Shown: positions 16,542 through 24,551 of the stretch, one piece after another
Layout of the letters: each line of letters begins with the position of its first letter
Position numbering within the stretch: the stretch's first letter is position 1
DNA from: Leptonema sp964619535
GTDB lineage: Bacteria; Spirochaetota; Leptospiria; Leptospirales; Leptonemataceae
NCBI GenBank assembly: GCA_964619535.1
Contig: CAZUEX010000011.1
Location: 58,673-122,672 of the forward strand
Direction: 5' to 3'
Length of the DNA: 64,000 nucleotides
Program-made: the position numbers and the translations under genes
Notes under the pieces: model-generated
The model's input: only the letters and a program-made list of their open reading frames with translations
What the model was told of the DNA's origin: nothing
Databases searched by the model: none

Positions 16542-17048
16542 ATGGCAAGAGAGAAAAAGATAGCGATCTATCCAGGATCCTTTGATCCTTTCACGAACGG
16601 TCATCTGGACATCGTTGACCGTGCCTGCGAGATCTTTGATGAGCTGGTTCTGGCCATTGCCCACAACTCGAAAAAGACTACGCTGTTTAATCTGGAGGAG
16701 CGCAGGCAAATCCTTGAAGAGGTGATGGCCGATCGTCCCCGGGTGCGGGTGGCGGAGTTTGAAGGCCTGACAACCACCTATGCGCGGACGGTCGGTGCAA
16801 CGGCCATCGTTCGTGGCATACGGGCTGTTACCGACTTTGACTATGAGTATGCCATCTTCCAGGTAAACCGTGACCTCGAGCCGGACATTGATACGGTGTT
16901 CTTGCTGGCCAGTCGAGACTATTCGTTCCTTTCCAGCACGATTATTAAAGAAGTGGCCCGTTACGGAAAAACCTTTCCCGAGTATGCACCGGAGGCCGTG
17001 AACCGAGCCCTGCTTCGAAAGTTTGGCCATACAGAAACGGGGGAATGA
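16542..17048 (+). CDS. coaD: Phosphopantetheine adenylyltransferase
   Basis: Makes dephospho-CoA from 4'-phosphopantetheine and ATP, the fourth step of CoA synthesis. The 168-residue protein has the nucleotidyltransferase motif YPGSFDPFTNGHLDIVDRA, the RGIRAVTDFDYE loop and the C-terminal YSFLSSTIIKEVARYG; length is typical. GGAAGAG precedes the ATG. Its stop overlaps the start of the RDD gene by 4 nt, making it the first gene of the long MoxR/DUF58 operon, an unusual place for a CoA enzyme. Confidence 0.95.
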   Translation: MAREKKIAIYPGSFDPFTNGHLDIVDRACEIFDELVLAIAHNSKKTTLFNLEERRQILEEVMADRPRVRVAEFEGLTTTYARTVGATAIVRGIRAVTDFDYEYAIFQVNRDLEPDIDTVFLLASRDYSFLSSTIIKEVARYGKTFPEYAPEAVNRALLRKFGHTETGE

Positions 17049-17842
17049 AAGGCGGCCCGGTTGACACAGCCCTGAGGCTGCAGCTGCCCTGGCCCGGTGA
17101 TCTGCAGATCATCCCTGCAGGTCCATTCCTGCGTGCCATCGCTTTGCTGATCGATCATGTGGTGATGGCCTTTGCCTTTTTCATCCTGTCGATACTGGTT
17201 GTCGTTTCTTATGGGGCTCTGCCGGTGGAAACGGCAAGGGGATTTATCCTGTTTCTGTACCTGTTGCTGCTCTTTGTTCTGTATAACGGGTATTTTTTTG
17301 TGGCCGAATGGCTGATGAAAGGGCAGACCCCTGGCAAGATGGTCTGCGGCTTAAGGGTTGTGAAGCTGGACGGATCGCAGGCCGATGTCCGCTCCCTGCT
17401 GATCCGCAATCTCCTGCGCCCGGGAGATATGTTTCCGTATCTGACGGGCGCCTGGGTTCTGTATGTGCCAACCTATCTTCTTGCTGCCCTCGTATCGCTT
17501 GTGATCCCCAACTTCAGGCGCCTGGGAGATCTGGCTGCAGGAACGACCGTTGCCTATGAGCGTCTGCCTCTTCTGCATCTGCGCCGTAAGATTTCTGCCC
17601 CACGATCCTCGGCTACCAGGATCTATGCCCTTCGACATCGTGTGGATCCCGCCCTTTACGAAGCCGTGGGGCGGTTTCTGGCCAGGCGCCATACCCTGTC
17701 TGCAGCCCGTCGCCAGGAGATTGCCTCCGAGGTCTACGAGGATCTGAAAAAGATCTTTGCCTGGACAGGACCGGATCCCGGCCCGGAAGAACTGATCGAA
17801 CAGATCCATCTGTGGCGTATACAGGAGCGCCCGGGATCCTGA
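17045..17842 (+). CDS. RDD family membrane protein
   Basis: A 265-residue protein with an RDD domain: the Arg before the first helix (GPFLRAIALLIDHVVMAFAFFIL) and the conserved second region WLMKGQTPGKMVCGLRVVKLDG. It has about three hydrophobic segments and a cytosolic C-terminal tail of roughly 110 residues. The RDD domain often occurs beside SpoIIM/DUF95, DUF4129, MoxR and DUF58 genes, as here. Molecular function is not settled; some RDD proteins act in ion transport. It overlaps coaD by 4 nt, with GGGGGA upstream. Confidence 0.85.
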   Translation: MKGGPVDTALRLQLPWPGDLQIIPAGPFLRAIALLIDHVVMAFAFFILSILVVVSYGALPVETARGFILFLYLLLLFVLYNGYFFVAEWLMKGQTPGKMVCGLRVVKLDGSQADVRSLLIRNLLRPGDMFPYLTGAWVLYVPTYLLAALVSLVIPNFRRLGDLAAGTTVAYERLPLLHLRRKISAPRSSATRIYALRHRVDPALYEAVGRFLARRHTLSAARRQEIASEVYEDLKKIFAWTGPDPGPEELIEQIHLWRIQERPGS

Positions 17843-17885
17843 AAAAAGGCTTGCCATTGGGCCACCGCATACCAGCATACTCGGT

Positions 17886-18347
17886 ATGCGTCTGATTACC
17901 GTTTTTGCACTCATGCTCAGTCTGTCTCTCAGCAACTGCATTGTATTTGAGGCCCTGGGCTCTGTTTCCAGTTCCGTCACATCGGCCTCCGATCTCCTGG
18001 GCAGTGTATCCGATTCCCTGGAGTCGATTTCCAGCTCACTGGAATCGTCCAGCGGCGGTGACGAAGAGGACAGCCATCTGTTTCGACGGGAGGTGCGCTC
18101 CCTGACGGTTTTGGCCGTGAAAGAGGATATGGACTCTACGACCTTCCTGCGCGAGGTTGCTCAGCTGGCCAGGAAGCACGGCATTGTGGACTGGGCCGGA
18201 ACACCGGCTACGGTTCAGGGCATTGGCGAAGGCCTGAAAGAGGCCGGCATTCCCTCCGGTGAATACCGTAATCTGCGGGAGCATCTTCTGGCAGAGGGCA
18301 GGGTCCGTACGGTGGCAGCCCTGGATCGCGGCTACGCTGGCATGTGA
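17886..18347 (+). CDS. Small serine-rich lipoprotein, unknown function
   Basis: A 153-residue predicted lipoprotein: signal MRLITVFALMLSLSLSNC with lipobox LSNC. A serine-rich linker follows (SSVTSASDLLGSVSDSLESISSSLESS) and then a soluble region of about 90 residues of no recognised family. No ribosome-binding sequence precedes the ATG. It overlaps the next gene (GTGA) and sits within the MoxR operon between RDD and SpoIIM-like genes, so it may be an envelope part of the same system. Confidence 0.6.
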   Translation: MRLITVFALMLSLSLSNCIVFEALGSVSSSVTSASDLLGSVSDSLESISSSLESSSGGDEEDSHLFRREVRSLTVLAVKEDMDSTTFLREVAQLARKHGIVDWAGTPATVQGIGEGLKEAGIPSGEYRNLREHLLAEGRVRTVAALDRGYAGM

Positions 18348-20107
18348 TTCCGGGTTGTTTACAGGGCTACCGCCTGCTGGTAGCTCTACCCCTCTTCTTT
18401 GCCTCAGGGCTTCTGGCCTCCATTCCCGATCGCAGGCCGGAAAGCCAGTCCTTTGTCGGGGCCGATGATACCGGCAGCTCCGTATCCTACATCTATGTCG
18501 ATGGCAATGAAGACGGAGCCGGTGGAGGGCATGTGGCCCTTCGCGCTGGCGGTTCAGTCTTTCACTTTCAGCGTGTTCCCGAAGGCTATTTCATTGTTGA
18601 GCGCAGCCCATGGGATGGCTTCCTTTTTTCTTACAGCCGGCTACAGAACAGGAATATACGCGAAACGGTCCTTCGCCTAACCGAAAACGAGCGTCTCAGG
18701 CTGCTTGAACGCCTTACCGAACTTCATATTCGCCACCGGTGGATGCTGAAACGCAGGCAGGCACACAGGGATCGCATTGCGAGGCTGAGTTCATTGCTTG
18801 AGAGTGGATCTGTAAAAGTAGGTTATCCGGTTCTTGGCTATTTTCAGCCGGGCAGCATAGATCGAAAGCTTCCTGATGGGTTGACGCTTCAGAGCCATGA
18901 GAGACCGTCCGCTTTGCCGGGAGATGCTGCAGATGTGGAAAATCGTCTGGAGCAGGCCTTACACAGCTTTATCACAGAAGGCTATGGCTTTCGCGATTCT
19001 GCCTTTGTTACGACCGACCTGCCCATCCCTCCTGCGTCGTTGCTTCCCCTGGAGCAGGTTCTGCATAAGAGGCTGCAAGCAGCCGTCGCTGCCTCTGCCA
19101 GGCTGCGACCGGACCGGGCTCGTACGGCTCTTGAGATGCTTGTGCTGATAGAAAGCCTGGAACGCTCCAGAGAGCAGGGCGTCTGGGTCATTCCACAGAT
19201 GGCCTTTACCACGGATCAGGTGGAGGAAGGGCAGGGCCCTGCGGCTTCTCCTTCGGAGCTTCGTATCTTTGCCGGCATGTTTGATCGCCGACAGGCCAGG
19301 CTTGAGAGAGTTTTGCAGGGTCCGGACGAGTCCGCACGGCTCATAGCGTTTACCCGAATGCTACAGGCCGCTTCTATACTGGATGCAGCCAAGCGTCATG
19401 GTGCCATGAATGTCCTTTCGCAGGGCGTGGTCATGAATACGCCCGATCTGATGCGCATCGAAGAGCGTCGCTTCGAAGACAGAGAAACGGTGGAAGCGGA
19501 GCTGCAAAAGGAAGAACGAAGCCTTGCCGATCTGGAAGCGCTTCTGAAACGGGAAATGTCTTATGCATTGTTTACAAAGAACTGCGTAACAGAACTGGTT
19601 GAAGAATTACAGGCCGTTACCGGAGCGTCCCTGCCCGTAGGCCATCCTTTCTGGTCCGGTCTTTTTATTCCGTTTGTGTCAGAACGGTACGTGGATGACG
19701 TCCTCGGTTCGGGGACCAGCTACATGTATCGATCGTTTCGCAATGACCTGTTGCTTGCAGAGGGGAGTCCCGTTGCAGAGGCCTCCACTGTGACCTCATC
19801 GCATTATGCGTATAATGATCGCGACTCCTTCTTTATATTCTTTTCAGAGGACCGGCCTGTCCTGCGGCCTGTTTTCGGAATTGTAAACCTGTTTGCCGGC
19901 ACGATTCAGACGGCCGGTGGCCTGCCCTATGCTGTTTTCGACGATGGAAAGACACTTACGCGAGGCGTTCGCGGTATGGCATTCAGCGTTACGGAAATGG
20001 CCTTTATCTCCGTGCGCAAGGGAACCTTTCGCGGAGGCCACAGATTGTTTTACAGCTTTCCTTCCCGGGTCCTTGCAAAAAAAAAGAAGGTCAGAAGCGA
20101 TGAGTGA
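18344..20107 (+). CDS. Large exported protein, possible permuted papain-like (NlpC/P60-like) hydrolase
   Basis: A 587-residue protein with an N-terminal signal or anchor (about residues 9-26). Near the N-terminus it has a GGGHVALRAGGSVFHFQ segment (His63) and, much later, YALFTKNCVTELVEEL (Cys414). A histidine strand first and an NC-type helix later is the order of circularly permuted NlpC/P60 (LRAT-like) and DUF4105-type proteins. Between them is a long charged, helical region. This assignment is inference; no family is certain. GTG start overlaps the previous stop (GTGA). Its place in the MoxR operon suggests an envelope hydrolase worked on by the complex. Confidence 0.55.
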   Translation: MIPGCLQGYRLLVALPLFFASGLLASIPDRRPESQSFVGADDTGSSVSYIYVDGNEDGAGGGHVALRAGGSVFHFQRVPEGYFIVERSPWDGFLFSYSRLQNRNIRETVLRLTENERLRLLERLTELHIRHRWMLKRRQAHRDRIARLSSLLESGSVKVGYPVLGYFQPGSIDRKLPDGLTLQSHERPSALPGDAADVENRLEQALHSFITEGYGFRDSAFVTTDLPIPPASLLPLEQVLHKRLQAAVAASARLRPDRARTALEMLVLIESLERSREQGVWVIPQMAFTTDQVEEGQGPAASPSELRIFAGMFDRRQARLERVLQGPDESARLIAFTRMLQAASILDAAKRHGAMNVLSQGVVMNTPDLMRIEERRFEDRETVEAELQKEERSLADLEALLKREMSYALFTKNCVTELVEELQAVTGASLPVGHPFWSGLFIPFVSERYVDDVLGSGTSYMYRSFRNDLLLAEGSPVAEASTVTSSHYAYNDRDSFFIFFSEDRPVLRPVFGIVNLFAGTIQTAGGLPYAVFDDGKTLTRGVRGMAFSVTEMAFISVRKGTFRGGHRLFYSFPSRVLAKKKKVRSDE

Positions 20108-21032
20108 CGAGAAACGGATGAAGCAGGCACAGCAGCTGCGCAGGTTGCTGAAAAAGCCGCAAAGCGAGAAAACGGAGCAGGACCTTCTGGCCATAGCTTC
20201 CCTTTATCGAAATTTGAGCGCCACGCTTCCGGATCTTCGCTCTGAGGCCTTGCGTCTTGAGGTGGAGGGGGCTGTACTGGAAGCCCACCGTTTTCTGAAC
20301 GTGAAACATACACAGAAAAACACCTGGAAGTATCTTACACAGGTTTTTCCCCGCACCGTTTTTCAGTCGCCTTACGTAAGGTTCTGCACGCTTCTCTTTT
20401 ATGCCATCTTCTTTGCCTCGACCGCAGGAGGCTATTTCTCGCGCTCCTATGCCACGTCCGTTCTGGGAGAGGCTACGTTGCATAGCTATGAAGAGATGCA
20501 CCGAAATCCTGAGCGAAACTTTACAACGGCTGCTGGCTTTAGCGGCACGGGATTTTATATTATGAATAACGTAACCCTGGACCTGATGACCTACGGAACG
20601 GGGCTTCTTGCCGGGGTGGGATCGGTCTTTTTTCTGATCTATAACGCTGTTTTTCTTGGCACATCGATCGGGTACCTGCTGCAAAGTGAAGCAGCTGAGG
20701 GCATTTTAAACTGGATCTTCGGGCATGCACCGTTTGAGCTAACGGCCATCGGCATGAGTGCCGGTGCAGGCCTGCAAACAGGCCTTGCCTTTTTGCGCCC
20801 CGGAAATTGCAGTCGTCTTCATGCAATGAGCAGAGAAGCGCGTCGAGCTCTTCCGGCTCTGGTGGCGGCTCTTATGTTAACCTTTATTGCAGCCTTTATC
20901 GAAGGATTTCTCGCTCCCTTAAGCGTCCCTCTGTACTGGAAGATGGCCGTGGGCGTTCTCTGTACCGTTTTTCTTGCGGTGTATTTTATCATTCCCTGGC
21001 TGCGCGACGGAGGAATGAGTGAAGATAGCTGA
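20100..21032 (+). CDS. SpoIIM/DUF95 family membrane protein
   Basis: A 310-residue integral membrane protein of the stage II sporulation M (DUF95) family. It has a soluble helical N-terminus (about 95 residues), then five or six hydrophobic segments, including FCTLLFYAIFFASTAGGYF, GLLAGVGSVFFLIYNAVFLG and the conserved FGHAPFELTAIGMSAGAGL block. The organism does not sporulate; this family is common in non-sporulating bacteria beside MoxR and DUF58. The ATG at 20100 follows GAAGG and overlaps the previous gene by 8 nt. Probably part of a membrane complex with RDD and DUF4129. Confidence 0.85.
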   Translation: MSDEKRMKQAQQLRRLLKKPQSEKTEQDLLAIASLYRNLSATLPDLRSEALRLEVEGAVLEAHRFLNVKHTQKNTWKYLTQVFPRTVFQSPYVRFCTLLFYAIFFASTAGGYFSRSYATSVLGEATLHSYEEMHRNPERNFTTAAGFSGTGFYIMNNVTLDLMTYGTGLLAGVGSVFFLIYNAVFLGTSIGYLLQSEAAEGILNWIFGHAPFELTAIGMSAGAGLQTGLAFLRPGNCSRLHAMSREARRALPALVAALMLTFIAAFIEGFLAPLSVPLYWKMAVGVLCTVFLAVYFIIPWLRDGGMSEDS

Positions 21033-22467
21033 CATCCGCCTTGCTCTGAGACCTCGGTCTATCTTTGAGATTCTGGACCTGGCTGTCGTTGTACTGCGTC
21101 GCAGCGCTGTGGATCTATGGCCCGTCTATGCTGTCATGGGCGTCCTGTGGGCGGCGGCCCTTTTGGCCGTGCAGAGGATTCCAGAGGATGGTGACAGGGG
21201 GACCGTCCTTATTCTACTTCTATTGGCGGCTCTTTTGCTGCGGTTTCTTCTACAGATAATTGTGGTGCTTTACTGCGGTCGGTGGGTTTTTTCTGAGAAG
21301 GTAAAGGCAGGTTTGCTTCTTCTTGATCTGAAAAGCGTTGGTGTATGGCGAATGCTTGGACGCGGCCTGCTACGGTTTGTGAAATGGGCCAGTGGCTTTG
21401 CATTGCTTGTGCCGTTGTAGATTGTGCTTGTATATCGGTTCTTCGATTATGAACACTGGCTGCTGGAAAGAATTGGTGGCTCTGCTTTACGTCAGCGATT
21501 GCGTGGCTTTCGTTCCGGTCGTGTCTTTTCATTTCGTTTGCTACATTTCTGTATTCAGGCACTGTATGTAACGCTTGTATGTTCTGGTCTGGAAGCAGTG
21601 TATCAGTCGTTAACCGGACTGTCGCTTGAGAACGTATATTCACCGGAGGTTGTTTTAACCCTGCTTCTGGCCTACGAGCCCTTCTTTTTGATCAGTCGAT
21701 TTCTGTTGTATTTGCAGATTCGCATAGATACGGAAGCCTGGGATGTGGGAGTGCTGTTTCGCGAGGGCATACGCAGGACGCTTTCATCGAGGCTTTTGCT
21801 GATGTTTCTGGCCTCTGTCCTTCCTCTGGCTACAACACTGCACGCCGAAGATGTGAAGCCATACATTACAGCACCGGCAGATCGTCCGTGTACGGATAGC
21901 ATGAAAGAGCTTCCATTCATCACCTGTGAACCAGCCGCCTACCGCATCTATTCGGCCGATGAAATAGAACAGTCTATGCCAGAGGAGGTTGGCTCTGAAT
22001 CTGCACCGGAACCGGTAAAGATTCAGGGATTGGAAACCATCGTCTATGCCATCGTCGTAGCCCTGCTATCGCTGCTTTTGTTTTTTCTGTATTCTTCGTG
22101 GAGTCGGCACAGAGACCTTCGCGAATATCGGCCGAAGCCGGGTAAAGCCCCGGTAAAGGAATTTGAGACCTTACAGAGGGAGGACCGACTGAGCCTGATA
22201 CAGAAGGCCCTGCAAAGCGGGTCCTTTAAAACGGCACTGGGACACAGCTATCTTCTGCTGATCGAAAGGCTGGAGAATAGCGAAGCCGGTTCCATCATGG
22301 TCACCCTGACACCTGAAGAGCTTCGACTCAGGCTTCGCGATGAGTCATACAGTACGGTTGCAAACGACCTGATTCTACAGTATGAACAGGTCTTCTATGC
22401 CGGCGGCGATGCAGCGAACAGTGTTACGGCAATTCGCAGACTTCTGGAATCGGAGGGCATGGGGTGA
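21019..22467 (+). pseudogene. DUF4129-type membrane protein interrupted by an in-frame TAG
   Basis: The GTG at 21019 (GGAGG upstream) opens a frame that stops at TAG 21418-21420 after 133 residues and continues in the same frame to TGA at 22465. The TAG falls inside a predicted membrane helix: GFALLVPL before it and IVLVYRFFDYEHW after it join naturally. The GTG at 21424 has no ribosome-binding site. The whole chain has three or four N-terminal hydrophobic segments, a periplasmic region with several cysteines, another helix (about 22040-22100) and a C-terminal DUF4129 domain (GSFKTALGHSYLLLIERLE, then TPEELRLRL). A nonsense mutation, a sequencing error or readthrough are all possible. The rest of the operon looks intact, which argues against general decay. 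Confidence 0.75.
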
Positions 22468-23549
22468 GGTATTGCCTGTTCCTGTTGTTGCTGCTCGTTG
22501 CCTGTCAGAGGCCTCTTGTGAACGAAGACTACGGTTCTGCCAGGAGCATCAATGGCTTTGATCTTTTGCTGGAACACCTGCAGTCCATCGGTGATCTGCA
22601 TCGATCCGGCTTCTTCGATCGCAGCTCGCATGCCCGCTATGATCTTGTAATCTATCTGCAAAGGGATGTTTTTTCAGAAGGACAGGCACGCTATCTGGAT
22701 GAAACGATAGCCGGTATGGTGAGGCCTGAAGCGACGCTGCCAGAAGGGGAGGAACAGGGCGTCATAGATAACGAACCTGTCTCTTTGCTTCTGTTCGCAC
22801 GCGGAACGACGGCCTCAGGGGCTTTCTGGTCCAGACAGTGGAAGGAGCTGCCACCAGACAGCAAGGCCCGGCAGTATGCCGCCCTTCAGATGAAACGGGC
22901 GGTGTTTCATGACCCGGCGGGATCCTCTTTTTTCTTCGAGCGCAGACGCCTTGCTGAAGAGCCGTTTGAAAAGCGCATTTCTTATGGGCATGCCAGACGG
23001 ACGGATCTGCCTTCGCGCATTCCTGCGATCTATTCGATCATCCCGGAACATCCCGAGCATGTGGGAGGAAGGTATCGTCGCACCACGATTCGCTTTCAGG
23101 GCGGAGGAAGCTTTTTCGTTGAAGCTGGTCTGGACGGTGCCCGTGTATTTCTGGTGGCCGATTCTGCTCCGTTCCTGAATTATCATATGGTTCGAAAAGA
23201 GAACGTTGCCCTGCTGGATTATATCATAAAACGCTCCATGAAGGCTCGGCCTGGTTCGGTGAAGAAGCCACAGTTTCTGCTTCTTGAACGATTGGTAAAC
23301 CGGGAAAACCGCATGAAGGAGGAACGAACCCTCTTCTCGACCTTCTTCAACCCTCCCTGGAATCTTACAACGGGCCTGCTGCTTCTGCTATTCCTTCTCT
23401 ATATCTGGTCCAGGCTGCTGCGCGATCGACCTGTGACAGAGATTGAGCCCGAAAGCAGAGAGGGGGATTATACCAGGCACTTTGAGGGCGTTGGCAGGCG
23501 CATTGCTTCCCTGTCCCGGAAGAGGAAACGGGGAGATCGAGACAAATGA
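22464..23549 (+). CDS. DUF4350-like membrane-anchored protein
   Basis: A 361-residue protein with an N-terminal signal ending in a lipobox-like VAC (MRYCLFLLLLLVAC). It has an early SARSINGFDLLLEHLQ matching the DUF4350 N-terminus, a soluble Rossmann-like region (YDLVIYLQRDVF), and a C-terminal membrane helix (LTTGLLLLLFLLYIWSRLL) with a basic cytosolic tail. The family is usually between DUF4129 and MoxR, as here. GTG overlaps the previous TGA. It probably exposes a periplasmic domain and is part of the MoxR-linked envelope complex; function unknown. Confidence 0.7.
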   Translation: MRYCLFLLLLLVACQRPLVNEDYGSARSINGFDLLLEHLQSIGDLHRSGFFDRSSHARYDLVIYLQRDVFSEGQARYLDETIAGMVRPEATLPEGEEQGVIDNEPVSLLLFARGTTASGAFWSRQWKELPPDSKARQYAALQMKRAVFHDPAGSSFFFERRRLAEEPFEKRISYGHARRTDLPSRIPAIYSIIPEHPEHVGGRYRRTTIRFQGGGSFFVEAGLDGARVFLVADSAPFLNYHMVRKENVALLDYIIKRSMKARPGSVKKPQFLLLERLVNRENRMKEERTLFSTFFNPPWNLTTGLLLLLFLLYIWSRLLRDRPVTEIEPESREGDYTRHFEGVGRRIASLSRKRKRGDRDK

Positions 23550-23564
23550 CTACGGAGAAACAGG

Positions 23565-24551
23565 ATGGAAACGGCAAACCTGCAGGAACATGAAATTGAA
23601 TCTGCCTTACACACATTACAGGCATTGCGGTCCGAAACGGGCAAGATCTTTATCGGACAGGATGAGCTTGTAACGGGCGTTATCTGTGCCATCCTGTCGG
23701 GCGGGCATGTACTGATGGAAGGCGTGCCCGGGCTTGGCAAAACCCTCCTGGCAAGAAGCATTGCCACCGCTCTCGGATGCAAGTTCAACCGGATACAGTT
23801 TACGCCTGACCTGATGCCTGCCGATATTACGGGAACGCATATCTTTCATAGCGAGAAGCAGTCATTTGTCTTTTATCGAGGACCGGTTTTTACAGACATC
23901 CTTCTTGCAGATGAGATTAACCGTGCCCCGGCGAAAACGCATTCTGCCTTGCTTGAGATCATGCAGGAGCAATCGGTTACCCTCGACGGAAAACGCTACG
24001 AAGTGGGCGATCCCTTCTTTGTCATTGCCACGCAGAATCCGATTGAATCCGAAGGGACCTACGGATTGCCCGAGGCGCAGCTGGATCGATTCATGCTTAA
24101 ATTGAATGTTGCCTATCCAGAGAAAGAAACGGAAATCAACGTCTACCGCATGCACCTTTCGGGTGGTGAGCCCGATCCGCAGAAATTACAGCCGATCCTC
24201 GATGCGGAGGGCATACTGAAGCTTCGTCAGACGGCAAATCGGGTCTTTGTCTCCGATAGCATCCTGCACTATGTGTATCGGCTGATACAGGGCACGCGAA
24301 ACCGCAGGGATCTTGCAGTGGCCTGTTCGCCCCGAGCGGCTTTATCGGTACTGCGTTCTGCCCGGGTACGCGCCCTTATGAAGGGCAGAGGCTATGTTCT
24401 GCCCGATGACATTAAAGAGATGGCCTTCCCTGCCTTTCGACACCGTCTGCGCTTACAGCCCGAGGCCTATCTGGAAGGCATTCGTCCCGACGATATTATT
24501 GCCGATCTGATTTCTGCTATAGACGTTCCTGACAGGGATTTTGAGACATGA
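23565..24551 (+). CDS. MoxR-family AAA+ ATPase
   Basis: A 328-residue AAA+ ATPase of the MoxR group, chaperone-like proteins that help assemble or activate partner complexes. Walker A is GVPGLGKTLLAR (about residue 55), Walker B ILLADEINRAPAKTHSALLE, sensor 1 FFVIATQNPIE, followed by the EAQLDRFML arginine-finger region. Length is normal. It is preceded by GGAG and overlaps the DUF58 gene by 4 nt. MoxR with a DUF58/vWA partner is a conserved pairing; here it most likely acts on the membrane proteins encoded just upstream. Confidence 0.95.
   Translation: METANLQEHEIESALHTLQALRSETGKIFIGQDELVTGVICAILSGGHVLMEGVPGLGKTLLARSIATALGCKFNRIQFTPDLMPADITGTHIFHSEKQSFVFYRGPVFTDILLADEINRAPAKTHSALLEIMQEQSVTLDGKRYEVGDPFFVIATQNPIESEGTYGLPEAQLDRFMLKLNVAYPEKETEINVYRMHLSGGEPDPQKLQPILDAEGILKLRQTANRVFVSDSILHYVYRLIQGTRNRRDLAVACSPRAALSVLRSARVRALMKGRGYVLPDDIKEMAFPAFRHRLRLQPEAYLEGIRPDDIIADLISAIDVPDRDFET

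Noticed and set aside
20100..21032. SpoIIM as evidence of sporulation
   Set aside because: The family is common in non-sporulating bacteria as part of MoxR neighbourhoods, and no other sporulation genes are present.
996..21420. TAG as a generally reassigned sense codon
   Set aside because: Several clearly complete genes end at TAG (leuD, dgt, the psd fusion, the LipL41-like gene), so the two interruptions are local events.
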